The notes: generated from the letters alone by a model not told the origin. Positions 13,001 to 27,252 are shown, counted from the stretch's first letter. The stretch: DNA of 64,000 nucleotides from Centroberyx gerrardi (GCF_048128805.1 NC_136000.1:24743549-24807548); one strand, 5' to 3'. Numbers and translations: made by a program.

Positions 13001-16000
13001 AATCGTCTCCACCATGGTCTCATTTGTTTTATGGTTATTATACCCAGGTATCACAATGAATTCCACAATGATATATTGATTTTCACTTCCTTTTTACCCA
13101 AAGCACTGCTTTAGCGCTGCTTTTTATATACAGCTGTGGAACATTATGCAGTCACTTTGTCTCACACACTCCTGTCTCTGTTCTCCCTTTCAGGACAAAC
13201 CAGCAGATACAGACAAAAGCCATGGCCCTTCTTATGGCCTTACTACAGACAGCTGGAGATGCAGACAGACAGGTACAGCGTCAGTCTGTTTCTGTCTTTC
13301 GAACATTCTCCCTGTCTTCCTGTCCTCAAGGCCTCACTAAAGACAGCCAAGGATGCAAAAGACAAATAGGTGTCTGTCTGTTTCGCTGTCTTTCTGTCTG
13401 TCTGTCTGTCTGTCTGTCTCACTCTGTCTGCTCCTCTTGGCTTTGCTGCAGACAAGCTTGAGGCACAGACAGACAGATAGGTCTTTCTCTCGCTCTGCTC
13501 TGTTCCTGCCTCTCTCTCATTGTACGGAAACAGTTCCTTCTTTCAGCCCCCCCATCTCTTTTCTCTCACACTCTCTCTGTCTCAGCTGTCTCTCTTTGTC
13601 CCACACACACACACTCTTTCTTTATCTCTCTCTTTCTCTCTCTATCCCCTTCTCTCCCACACACACATACATGCACTTCCTCACTTTTAGGTCAACAAAT
13701 CCACCCCTCTTATCAGTCAGACCAATCCAAGAGCAAATCAGTCCCCAACAAAAGGAGGTTTGGTTGGAGATGTGTGTACCAGTGAGCGCTGGTTTCGTCA
13801 CAGAGGTCTAAGTCCCACACAGAGTAACCCTCCTCCCGCCCACTAACCCGTTACTGACCGTACATCGCCACCCCATGTTAGAACCGTGTCATTGCACCTC
13901 ATTCTGCCAATAAATCACTGAGAACCAACTGTCTTTTACAATGTGACAAAAGTTCTCCGTTTGTCTTTTCCAGGAGCTGTTTGCATTCTTGACCAAGAAG
14001 AATCTCCGGCAGTACATTTATAAAGTAAATCATCTACTTATTTACATTTAAATTCTGGTCTGCATTTGCCTTGACGTCGCTGGCAGCACTGGATCGTCCA
14101 GTGAATGAACCAGCACACTGACGCATTGAAGCTTGTTGTGGAAGATATTGAGTTATCACAGCAAAGTTTAATTTGAGTAAATGGTGATTATCTTTCTAGG
14201 AGGGCAGAGGAGGCTGAAAGAAAGATATGTAATTCATAAATTCCAGTTATATTGTTAGGATATTTTAGTTCCTCTAACGTCATTCCTTACACTGTACCAA
14301 AGTATTAAGTGGTAAACTATCTGTCATATTGTGGTTCTCTTTCTTTAGGACATTATTGATACATTTGGTTCATTACTGAATGATAAGGCTCACTACTACT
14401 GCTACCTGTTGTAGTGCTTCACACAGCACTAATGTATGTAAACTAAGCACCTAATCTAACCCCAGATTCAAGATTATCCATAACTCTGATTCAGTTGAAG
14501 ATGTCGTTCTGTTGTTCCAAAACACAGTATCTCTAATCATCACTAATATTTCATGAAAGAAGACTTTGCCGTGCTGCAGTTCTATACATTCAAACATTAC
14601 TCAAGAGATAGCTAATGTAACCGTGTGCCGTTTCACTTCTACAGAATATCATCCATAGCTCTGGTTCGGTCGGGGATGAGATGGCCCACTACCTCTATGT
14701 GCTGCAGTCGGTCACCTTGAATCACCTGGAGCCTCGCATGAGGACGCCTCTCGACTGTTACAGCCAGGTGGGCCATGACGCTGCAACTGCTAAGTCAAGT
14801 TAGACCAGTGGTGTAATTGTGTCTAAAACATTGCATTTAAATTTAGTAAAATTTCTGGGGGGGCAGACCCCTGACCTTCAGTTGCCCCCCCCCCCTGAAA
14901 TTTTACTAAATTTAAATGCATTTCCTGCAATTCTACAGACTTTGGCATCACTGTTGAGCTTCTTGAATACAGTAAAAGACGAAATCACCTTCACCAAAAA
15001 AGGAAAAAATGCTACGTGACAAACTATTGGCCTAAATTTTGAACACAATTAAAACTGTTTTTTAATACCATCCTTTTCTCTATTAGTTATAGATTTTTTT
15101 ATTTTACAGTGTAATGTGGCTACTTGGAAAAAAGGGTAACTACATAAATCTTAACAATGGAGTAAAGATCAACACAACCAACTATCCTACATGAAACGTG
15201 CATGAGTGCACACATATTACATTCTCTTGTTTAAAGACCACTAGCATTGTGTTGTGGATCTGTAATGCTCCATTAACTTACATTTTCACATCTACATGAG
15301 AGCAAGCTAATGTAAAAGCACATTACAATATAATCCAGAAGATAATTAATGAGAACTTCAGACTGATGTAACTGTGTGTGTGTGTGTGTGTGTGTGCTAA
15401 ATGTTATTGAAGTGATGCATCTATTCAAACAGCAGTCACCATTAGTGTGTGGCTACAGGTGTTTATGGTCCAGCTATTAGACAGCAGAGCTGTTTTTAAG
15501 TCTTTTGGTGCAAGTCTAAGTCAAGTCTCAAGTCACTTGAGACAAGTCTCAAGTCCAGTCACAAGTCTTTCAGGGCAAGTCGCAAGTCATGTCTTACTGT
15601 AAGTCTTCATAATTGCAAGTCAAGATGCAAGTCTTTCAGGTCTGTGAATGCTGACCATGCCCATTACAGTGACATGGGACCAGTTCTTGTGTTTTTAAAG
15701 TTTTCCTTTCAAAGCTTTTTTTAGAACATGACATTAGACAGTGGATAACACCATGATAGCAGTGATCCCATGTACAGAGAGTGAACGGATTATTTTTCCA
15801 CCTGACTTCTAATACCACTGTCCCTTGCAGTTTGAGGGCTTTTATTTTACAACATTAATTTTGCTGGTTAATTTGATGCCCACTCTTCAGGTTCAGAGGT
15901 TCAAACACAAGGCAGAGTCCAGTTTGGGATGAGGTTGGGATGTGATTGGCATGCTTGGTGATTGATGACATATGTGGTTTCGATAGTGAATGTCCCGTAT

Positions 16001-19000
16001 CACAAACAAACTGAATGACGAAATGAAAGATGACATGGTGTATGAATTTGGCCGAGCACCAGGATACTGTGCGTCGGCCGTATAGGATTTAGCAGACATT
16101 GATCTGACCGTATTTCCTATTGCAAATTAATTTAATGACTCAACCTACAAAAATTCAACATGAATTTGGTACGGAGAACTATGTGCTGTATAACCTGTCA
16201 AGGAAAAAAAAGATCTGTGTGCCCAGATTAGGTCAGGTACACTGGTATACAGGTGGCTACTGTTGAGGAAGACAGACTTTGTTATTTGTGTGAGCTTAAT
16301 GAGATTGAAAATGAGATCCATTTTGTTTTGTATTGCCCACATTATGATGATTTAAGAATGAGACTGTTTAATAAAGTGGAGGGAAAAATGATCTACTCCT
16401 TATGCAGGACACAGATATACTGGCATGGTTGTTTGAACACAAAACCTTTTTAATTGCTGACTATTTAGAAAAAGCTTGGGCTAGAAGGAAGACAGCACTG
16501 TATAGATGAGATTATGTGCTTCTGTTTTTTTCTTTTTTCTTTTCCATGGGTATTTGTTCTTGTCATATTAGGGGTATTATAGTACCGGAATGTACTTAAT
16601 GTACTTAATGTGCTTACTGTAATGAATTGAGTATTGCTTACAGCTATAATATAGCAAACTGAAATTTTGTTTATTTTATCAGTGTCTTGTAATCCCATGT
16701 GGGATGGGCCATCTAAGTGGCATGACACCTAAAGAAAAAAAATTCATTCATTCAAAAAATTCATTCATGCAAGAACGCAAAAAGACAATCAATTGTTAAA
16801 GTGAAGATCCAGATTCAGTCGAGGCTGTCAGACGCGACAACCTCTTCCTCCATTCACAGCGACCTGCTGGGTGTGTGTTACGCGCGCCACACATCCGAGC
16901 TGTTTATCAGGATTGCGCAATTGGGAAGGACAATCAGAAAGGGAGGAGAGTGAGACGGCCGCGGAATAAGGAGACTTACAGGGAATTCTTCACACAAATA
17001 ATTATTTTTTTTCCTATCAGACATTGTTGGACAAAATGGACTACTTGGACAGCTTAACTCGATTCATATACATGTATTATTTATTTTCTGAGCTCAGCCA
17101 CACAATTTCTCTAATTTCTCTGAGTTGTTCGCCACTTTCATCCCGGTGCAGCTGGACCGGCTGGAGGCTTGGTGGCTGTTAGACAACATTTAGGCCTATA
17201 TCACACACGCGCACGCACACACACACACCTACGAAGCATGTGACATCCAATTGCACATCAATTTTGACTTATTTTACATACGTCTTTACATCTTGAAAAG
17301 TTTGACTTTGCATGCATCTACAAGCCTACTCCAAATAGAACTAAAGTTCTACATAATAGGCTAAATATCATTTCAAATAATCGCAGCTCATTCAATCGGA
17401 ATCAATCAGAACACGGCTTAGCTTCCCCATTCTAACCGATTATGACATCATTGGATGGAGCTGGACTCTGCTCTACCAATCAGAGCCTGTCTCAGCTGCA
17501 CTGATGACATCACAATCAGAATTCTGACGTGTTTGGTCGCAGCAGCTCAGGGCATAAAAGGCCCCGCTTGAGGTCTTGAGCTTCAGACCTTACCACGGTA
17601 AGGTCTGCTCCCCTGGGCGCTGGTAAAGCTGATGCTTGGACCGGGCAAGAGGCTCTCTTTGGGAACCTTTTCACACGGTCCTCATTTCAGACCAGTAGCT
17701 ATTGGACGCTTGATGGGCGTGTTTGGAGACTTTCTCTTAAGTTTTTTTTTTTTCTAGTTAATTTTGATAGTTTGGACCAGGTGGCATGGCGGTTCGTTGA
17801 AGAGCTGGTGGTTGGTACGAAGAGGTACGGTTCGTGTCCCGCTGGAGCCAACCTGCCAGCCGCACCAAAGGTGTGGTCTGGCGGTTAGCGATGGCGGTTC
17901 GTTGAAGAGGTGGTGGTTATGAAGAGACGTGGTTCGTTGAAGAGCTGCTGGTTGGTACGAAGAGACACGGTTCGTGTCCCGCTGGAGCCAGCCTGCCAGC
18001 CGCACCAAAGGTGTGGTCTGGCGGTTAGCGATGGCGGTTCGTTGAAGAGGTGGTGGTTGGTACGAAGAAACCCGGTTCGTTGAAGAGCTGGTGGTTGGTA
18101 CAAAGAGACGCAAACCCGCCACCCAGTCCAAACTATCAAAATTAACTAGAAAAAAAAAGAAGAACTTAAAAACAAATCTGGCACGAGAGACGCGAGAGAC
18201 ACCACCAACCTCCCCCTACGACCTACCTGAAAAGTAGCTTCACCAGCTACTTTTCCTGAATTTCCCCAAGGGAATTAATGCTATCTGATCTTATGTTATC
18301 TTATAGGGTTGTAGGCCCTTGTCAAAGTCCACAGTAAGAGCTTTACCAGGGGCTCCAGGGAACGTGCTGGGTGCTGCTGCTGCAGCAGTACTTTTAAGAC
18401 GGGTGGTATTAGTCAGTAGTGGCAAGCAACAACACTGCTGCTGCTGCTGCTACTACTACAGCTGCTGCAGCAGTACAGGCCTAGTAGTGGTAGTTCCAGT
18501 AGTTCTCATTACAGATATCTGAAATATTTTAAAGTAGCATTTTGGCTAGTCATAATGTAATGAGAGATACTGTAAATTAGCATTTAAGATATCTCATATG
18601 ACCAACCGAAATGCTAATTTAAGATATTTTTTATTATATTATGACTAGTCAAAATGCTAATTTAAGATATCTTTTTTTACATTAAGACTAGTCAAAATGC
18701 TAATTTAAGATATCTCATTACATTATGACTAGTCAAAATGCTAATTTAAGATATCTTTTTTTACATTATGACTAGTCAAAATCACAAATCACAAATATCA
18801 AACATCAAACACAAGGCAGAGTCCAGTTTGGGATGAGGTTTGTCTTCCAAAAAAGTTGAGATATTTTCTCAGGGCGCCATGGTCGCGGCTGAAAAAAAAG
18901 ACGCCTAGCAACGCGTGCGCACTGCGACTGCGCTGCTCTCGCTTTTCAGCGCGTCTCCAGCGCGCCCACATTGAAAATAATGGATTTGCGCGGGCAAAAG

Positions 19001-22000
19001 AAGCCGCATGTGTACTGTCAATTTTATTAGGATTTGGAATCAAGTCTCCTATCTTCGGTAGTTTCATAGTTATGGCTAAAAACGATAATTGTCTAATGGT
19101 GGAAATCCCAGATTCAGCCTGGAATGTCTGATAGCAATGCAAGCAAAATCTACTTTTTGTGCACCTAGACCTGTTACTCCATACACACTGCTGGGATTAT
19201 AAAAGTTACATGCAAGTGACAAGTACAACTGTGACCAGTACCAGGCCAACTAAGGCATTTTGAGTAGGATTAGCTTGGTACATTGCTATTGCATTGTCAT
19301 TAGTAATTCTTTTCTTCCGTCTTAAGATCTTATTAGGCAGTCAATCCCCCTCAATATGAAGAATCTGACTTTGAATCTAGCTTTGGCCCGTAATCACCTT
19401 CCTATTGCTCAGTAGTGTAGATGGAGCCCTTATTACATCAGTTTTTCCAGATAGCATACAATGATGACAGGCAGAGAAAGAGATGTGTGACCGCAATATC
19501 ATGAGCTGCATTCAAACCTGTTGCAGTCACAGAATGTGGACAGTTTCCCCATTAACTGTCAGTATATGGGCAATTTACTTGAATTTACTCAACTGTCTCT
19601 CCCTGTTCAGGTTCAGGCAGGTAGCGCTGTCAGCATAGCCAGGCTTCACTCATTTCTCTAGTGCTGGATTTTACATGAAGTAGATATGTAAAATCAGGTT
19701 TCATTATATTAATACAGACTAGGTCAAATGAACCATTAAAATCATCAGATGAAGAATATGTGTGACAGTGAAGATAGAAAATAAAGCTGTTTCTCTTATA
19801 ACCTACTTAATCGTTTAAGTCCACTCAACATGCACACAACATCCAGTAAATGTCCATCTTTTACCTTATTCTTTATAAATGTCCCCCCTCTCCCTCCAGG
19901 AACAGCGGGACATCCTTCATGGTTTGCGGCAGGCGGCGTTTGAGACGGAGAGCGAGAACAGCCTGAGCCACGAGAGACGACGCTCGCTCTGCGCCAAGGA
20001 GTTCAAGAAGTTGGGCTTCTCCGTAAGCCTCTACTCTTTATTAGTTTCTATCCATCCATTTATTGTCATTATTGTTGTCAGTAATAGTATTAATACGAGG
20101 ATAATATCAGGATTCATATTTCTATTTGTATCAGTGTGATTAGTGTTGTCTTCGTTAATTTCCTTACAGAACAATAGTAACCCTGGTCAGGACTTGGTGC
20201 GAACCCCTCCTGGTCTTTTAGCACTGGACACCATGTTTTATTTTGCCTCACGCTATCCTGACGCCTACAGTAGGGTGAGCACTTTTTATATGTCGTTTAT
20301 TCAATAATTTGAAGAGTTTAAAGTGTTTAAAGTGATATTTCCATGACACAATATAACTTATATAACTTAACTATAGCTTTGTAAGACTTTTTGGGCAGTA
20401 AACCGTCGGCACTTGTTCTGGCTGTGTATATTTACCACTGTTTTCTGACTGTCTTTATCTATAATCAAAAACAGGCAAAATCACTACATGAAAAATGCGA
20501 CTGTAAATAAATAAAAAAAAGCATAGAGCACTCGATCACAGCAGTTCATTGTCGTTCTTATGTTATTCTTATATTGATAGAATTTACAGTCCACAGCAAT
20601 TGCATGACCACTGGGACAGCAAATACTGAATGAGCACACACATGAGGCTAACGTGTTTAAAAGCTATAAATGTTAAGTTAAAATCTGCTTTAACTTAGCT
20701 GTTTTTGTGACTTAAGTGTCATGGTTAGACTCACGTTTCTGTGTCATGCAATTTCATATCATAATGCAGTGTTTTTATCAGTCTGATAAAACACTGCATC
20801 ATGACAGAGCCTTGACTTATAGAGGACAAATTATGGACTGTTGAGAGTTTTCATTTGGAATTTCTCTCCCTCCATCAGTTTGTGTTGGAGAACAGCAGTA
20901 GGGAGGATAAACACGAGTGTCCGTTTGCCAGGAGCAGTATCCAGCTCACGCTCATCCTGTGTGAAATCCTTCGCATCGGAGAGCCCCGTAAGTCCACCTC
21001 CAACCTGCTAGTACAGCCTTTACCACAACTCCTGGTGAAACCCCTCCTGTAACTGAGGATATTATGTTTCCTCCATCCCTTCCTCCACGGCAGCCTCAGA
21101 GACCGGGTCAGACTACCACCCCATCTTCTTCAGCCAGGACCGGCTGATGGAGGAGCTTTTCTGTGTCTGCATCCAGCTGCTCAACAAGACGTGGAAGGAG
21201 ATGAGAGCCACACAGGAGGACTTCGACAAGGTACCATAGCCTCGCATAGCATAGCATAGCATAGCATGGTGTGTCTTACTGCTCAGTACAGGACACCGCA
21301 GACCTTGAAAGAGCTAAGGTGCCATGCAAGAGGATTTTGGCAGACTAGGAGAACCTTACACTCACCTCCTAACTTTCTTTTCACTTTGATGGACGGAGCA
21401 TCCCTTGAGATTTGGAGGTATGGTGACCTAAGATTGAAAGATCCAACCCAGAACCGAGCTTTGAGGCCCAAACTCCACCTCCAGTCCCATTTTATATTTA
21501 TTATGGTAATATGAAACATTTCAACACAGCATGGCCTGGCACAGTACATCACATCACAGTACATAGATGACCTGGAATGATGCAGGATGGGCTCCACCCC
21601 TCCACCCCAGCAGCTCCGCCCCAGCAGCGTAAAATCATCTTTACACAAAGATGCTGTTGGGAAAGCATGTATGTGCAAACTTACATGGGCAATAAACCAA
21701 ATCTGATTCTGACTAAGGAGTGATAGATGAGATTTGAACCAGGTCTTCCATGTAGGAAACCAGAGAGACTTGGGAGACATTTCCCCCTTGCTAAGAGAGA
21801 TATTTAAGCTTATACGGTCTCAGGCATGCCAACTCTGCTACAATGGCAAATAACTGCTCAGTCGTTGGTCCAGAATGTCACAGTGGCATGTCGACTGTCA
21901 CGGTGTGTGTGTGTAAATGGATGACATGGGTATTTCATCTGGTATGTCAGATCTAAGCCTCCCCTGGCCTGAAAAGGTCTGCCTCCTGCCAGCTACTAAA

Positions 22001-23411
22001 CAAGGTCAAAACAAACCCTGTGGTGGAGCAATGCAGTGCTGCTCAGTACACAGACCCATTTGTGGTAGCCCACCGTAATTTCAGATAGGCCAAACCACAA
22101 ATATGATTCCCCAAACTGATAAACTAATGTTAAAAGTGGTCATCCCTTGCATGCAAACTCTTTTTCACGTCTTTCCTCCATGCCGCTTGCCCATCTGGGC
22201 CTGCGACCATAAAAGCCACATAGGCCCCTGTTCGGACACAGATGGATCTGGTCAAGCGGCAGCCTTTTACTTTTTATAGTAGATTTGTGTTAGTTTTTAG
22301 TGTGCGGAAACACAGTAGCAACAATACCATGGTGACTTTCTATGGGTGCTTTCTTATGCTAACCACTCTCTGCCTCCCCCACAGACAGAATTTAGCACTC
22401 AGGAACACAGAGTGACCTTACAACCACAATGTTAGTTAGTTGTACTGGCACCATGGAACTAGTGTGAGTCAAGACTTCAGCAATGGGGTCAGGTCTGGGA
22501 AAAATATTGAAAAGCCTGTCTTCCTGAAAGGGAGAGCGGCGGAGCTTTTGTCTCGAACGGCATTTCAGCCGCCATCAACAAAGTGCCCGCCCGACGGTCA
22601 TAAAACTCGGCGACCTTTCGACCTTTCGGGAGCGGGCCGGTGTCCTGAGCGCCGGGCCAGCAGACCGGCCTTTGTTTTCGCCCGCGGCCCCCTACCCAGG
22701 GTGCTTTGGGGCAAGGACAAAGGGGCATTAGGTGGACAAAGAGAAGCGTGGTGGGCGGCAGAAACAGAGGGAGAAGGAAACAAGGAAAACAATGCGCCCA
22801 GAGCATCAGCAGTAATTGGACAACAACAGAGAAAACCTCTGGAAACAATATGAGAGAGAGAGAGTTGGATGGATGAAGGGAACGGGGGCAAGAGAAACCA
22901 AAGAGAGGGAAGAGAGTAATGAGGAGGGAGAGAGAGATCGGTTTTGTTGATTGGTTAGTTCAGTGGTTACATGAAATTATGGAATATTTGATATCGCAAA
23001 CTTAGGTTTGGGAAGAGTACAGGAATTCAAAATGTTTTAGACCTCAGTTTGGCGGTCAGTCTGTTAGAGGCTATGTTTAGCCGTCACTCATGTGCATATC
23101 TCTCTCTCTCTCTCTCTACCCATCTCTCTCTTCTCTAATCCCCCCCCTCCCTCCCTCCCTCCATCAAATCGCCCCCTGACTGTCATGTCGATTTTTGGCG
23201 CTAATTATTCCCTCGCTGCCTGCTGCTGGCAGCTGGTCTATGTTTGTCCGCGCACGTGTGTGTTTGCGTGGGTCCTTACACCCCCTGTGATAACCGTCAT
23301 CCACGCACACACACACATACACACACGCTGCAGGGTTTTTAGGGAACAGGGACAGCTGCCAGTCACCATTCCTATTGGCTAGTTCAGCTAAATGACAGAG
23401 GGGCCGGACAG

Positions 23412-23463
<52 letters not shown>

Positions 23464-24650
23464 GTGTGAGAGACTAACAGGGTGTCTGTTTACAAAACAC
23501 CCACAGGACTGCACCTCTCCTGTCATATAGGTGATCTCTCTCCCTCTCTCTGTCACTCTTCTCCTCTCTCCCTCACTTTCACTCCTTGTCATCCCTCTCT
23601 CGCTTCATTTGTGTTTCTTGACAACGGGTGGAATTCAGATTTGGATTGAAATATTTGTGGAAATAGAGTTGTGCTTGACGGACGAAAGATGGAGGTGAGA
23701 TTTTTTTTTTCTTACTTGCTTGGAATGTGTTCTTTTTTAATTTGTAATTGCTTAGTGAATTGAGCTTGGACAGCCCATGTCAATCATCCCTGTAAATGTG
23801 CCAGGCGGCGCCAAGAAAGTCCTTTTTACTTCCATAGTTCCAGGCCAAGTTGTTAAAAATTTGACCACTTACAATAAAAAATATTACAAACACGAGACTT
23901 AACGTGACAACACATGGTTGATGGGTGTGAAGTGACTGAGGCTGGTATCATGTAAAAGTTGCTGGACAGTGAGGTTATTTTGGCTCAGGGGGCTTGAGCA
24001 GGGTGTCACAATGTGAAACTCGAGTCGCCCGTTTTGTGTCGCTGCATTTTCACACAATATAGAATGACAGTCTGGATTTCACTGCTGTCAGATGGATTGG
24101 GCTACACTTGTTCTCTGTGGTCGTAAGCTGCGGTCAGTTTGGTCACATTAAAGCCATTGTTGGATGGTGGGGAGGTGTTTGTGTCAGCCAAGGGGCTGCT
24201 GTACCCCCCCCACCCCCCACCCCACATTCAAATCTAGCTAGGAAACTGTCTGAATTCTAGTTAACTTATTATAGTGGGCCTATGTAGTTGTGTGGACAGG
24301 TCTCTCCTAACTGAACAGATCTGTACTGAATTGGTCTAGTTACGTGTTAGTTACTAATTAGTTGCTCAAACTGTGTGTGAACAGGAATGATCTAGGTCAG
24401 CAGTGCCATTTGTGTGTGAGAGAGAAGAGAGTAAGACAATTAGCTGGCATTGGCTTGGTGGAAGCGCTATTGATTTTTATATAGATTTTCCGCAATTTAC
24501 AACCGTGGCCCTGATACTAAAGGGAGCTATAGATTTTACACTCACGCAGGCACACAGCTTGACCAAATGCCCTGAGCTCTTGTTTTGGGGTGACCAGGGT
24601 CACCCTCTGTCTCTCTGTGTAAGCTTCACTCTAACAAGTCATGCAGAACA

Positions 24651-24719
<69 letters not shown>

Positions 24720-27207
24720 GGGGTGAAGCTAAAACTGAGTCAGTGGCACAACAGATATGCTAATATAATATATAAACAGCCTGGACAATAGGGTCAAAGG
24801 TCATGATTAGGGGTTAGATTCATATCAACAAAAATAGAGCTGCAACGATTAATCGATTAATCGATTAGTTGTCAACTGTTAAATGAATCGCCAACTATTT
24901 TGATAATCGATTAATCGGTTTGAGTAATTTTTTAAGAAAAATAATTCAAAATTCTCTGATTCCAGCTTCTTAAATGTGAATATTTTCTGGTTTCTTTACT
25001 CCTCTATGACAGTAAACTGAATATCTTTGGGTTGTGGACAAAACTGATGGACATTTTTCACCATTTTCTGACATTTTATAGACCAAACAATTAATCGATT
25101 AATCGAGAAAATAATCGACAGATTAATCGACAATGAAAATAATCGTTAGTTGCAGCCCTAAACAAAAATGATACTCATATACACTAGTAAACAATATAAA
25201 ATGCACTTGTACTGACTGTGAGCAAATGAAAACAAACTGGCTGCTGATTGGCTGCCTGTAACGCTGCTCTACACAAAGTGGTAACATCTAAGCTTCTGTA
25301 AACCTTTCCTGCTGTCTCTCCGCTGCCTGAATAATTAACTAGTCTAAGTTAGTTGAAACTTAATGTGTGAGATACAGCAACTTTGAGGTCACCAAAAAGA
25401 AAAAAATGAAGACCAAGACAAAAAAATAATTCTACCATAAACCTCTAAATCTGCTCTTGTCTCTTTACTGGATGTTTCACACAGTACCTGATTCAATGTA
25501 CGACATCGCTTTGAAAATGGGTAGGGTGACATATTTCTATGAAAAATGTATATTAATTATTTTGGTCGGTAAAAATGATTCTTGGCAGGTACATTTTTCT
25601 TAGTTTACCAGCCCTTGGTGGGTGAGCCAAAACATTTATTTTGGACATTTCAGAGGTTAAAGCAGTCAATTGTTCCCAGTGTGATGAGCCGTGTCCTGAT
25701 TTCTGCACTTACCTAGTGATACAACCTTTCACTGATGAAAGAATCTCCCACCGTGGGATCCATTAAGTACTGCTACTAGTAGCACTACTATTCTCCAGAG
25801 TAATTGTAAGAGAATAGGTACAACAAAACTCATAGTCCTCTCACTGTCATTTCCAATTCATTCATTCAATCCATCCTGCTAGCCCGCTGCTCCACATCCC
25901 CCACGGGAGCAGATAACTAGGACTCTCTGGAGCTCTTTAAAACCAAAATCTCTAACTCCCTGGGAAAATGTGACACAAGTACAGATGACCAAAATGTTGT
26001 CCAGTGGGATAACCTATCTGGAGCTGGGTATAACTCTTGTCTTTCTCTGTCTGTCTCCGTCCGTCCTTCCCCAGGTGATGCAGGTGGTGAGGGAGCAGAT
26101 CACCAGGACGTTGTCCAGTAAGCCGACCTCCCTGGAGCTCTTCAAGAACAAGGTCAACGCTCTCAACTACAGCGAGATCCTCAAGCTGCGGCAGACAGAG
26201 CGGCTGCACCAGGAAGAGACTCTCGCTCCACCCGTACTGTGAGTAGCAGGATTCACACGTCCACCTCTCTGTGCGAGTCATTTAGTCTCATATCGAGTCT
26301 TAAAAATCTTCCTTTTCTTAAAAGAAGAGATAGATTCTGCCAATGCAGGTGAGGTAATTCCAGTTGTTTTCAGTGCAGTTTCAAGTGTAAGAGTAAGGCT
26401 AATCAAGAAAATGATGCTTGAGTCAAGAAACTTCTTGAAAAAAGCTAATTTGCTTTGGAAAACAGTTGGAATTATCATTTAAAACAGTGAAACAACATGG
26501 CGTCTGCAGCACAACCTGATCAAACTGTTCCTATTGACGACTCTGGTCCAGGTAGTTTCCACCCCTATGGAACCAGCTGACAAGCCAGTAGCCACTGTCC
26601 TCTACTGTGGCTCTATTTGTTACCAAACAACGTGAGTGTGACAGTGTGCTGCTGCCACATTAGGGGCCATCCAGCCATGTGGGGTTTATTCTTGTCTGTA
26701 CTGTGATCCCTATTCGATTTCCCATCAAAATATGATGAAGACAGGGTTGAAAAACTGTGGTCCTGTCAGCTGATGTTGGCCTTTATTGGTTTATGTGATG
26801 ATTTGTGATGTGTTTTACTGTGCTTTTATGTCATGTGATTTGTGTTGTGTTTTTACTGTGGTTTTATTGTTGGTTTGTAAACCCTTTCTGCAAACCAAAG
26901 TTCCGTTTTCAGGACAATAAAGTTTAAGAGTTTGAATAACAAAGAGGATGAAAAAACTGTGTGACAAAGCATGCTGTTAGATATTCTTTGAACAGGGATG
27001 AATGTCTTCTAGGCTACAACACACATAAGTTTCGTTGAATAACTGTGTGTGTGTGTGTGTGTGTGTGTGTTTCTCTCCAGTGAACTCAAAGAGCGTCTGA
27101 AGCCGGAGCTGCTTGAGCTGATCCGCCAGCAGAGACTCAACAGGCTGTGTCAAGGCACTCTGTTCAGAAAGATCAGCAGCCGACGCAGACAGGGTGAGAC
27201 GCACGTG

Positions 27208-27252
<45 letters not shown>

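Larger units (their letters stand above)
21231..26074 (+). other. elmo3 intron 14 (4.8 kb) with repeats and a GC-rich island
   Basis: No exon fits between the exons ending at 21230 and starting at 26075: the flanking phases join directly and the protein is continuous. The intron holds an 'agcat' tandem (21247-21270), a GC-rich, CpG-containing patch at 22540-22720, TG runs (23414-23465), a long CA run (24652-24718), a hAT-type MITE (24835-25160) and the second copy of repeat R1. The 137-codon + frame at 22440 has no recognisable domain and ends without splice context. Confidence 0.8.

Noticed and set aside
17754..18149. Coding gene on the - strand with 125- and 84-codon frames
   Set aside because: Frames come from the tandem minisatellite and repeat every 145 bp. 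The block is bounded by inverted repeats, so it was treated as a repeat element.
18319..18522. 67-codon + frame with a Cys/Tyr run
   Set aside because: It derives from a CTG/CTA trinucleotide repeat near 18435-18470.
21283..21780. 165-codon - strand frame in elmo3 intron 14
   Set aside because: No recognisable domain, no splice or promoter context, and composition like the surrounding intron.
22440..22853. 137-codon + frame in elmo3 intron 14, with opposing 119- and 97-codon frames
   Set aside because: A GC-rich patch keeps several frames open on both strands at once. No domain is visible, and the flanking elmo3 exons join in phase without it.
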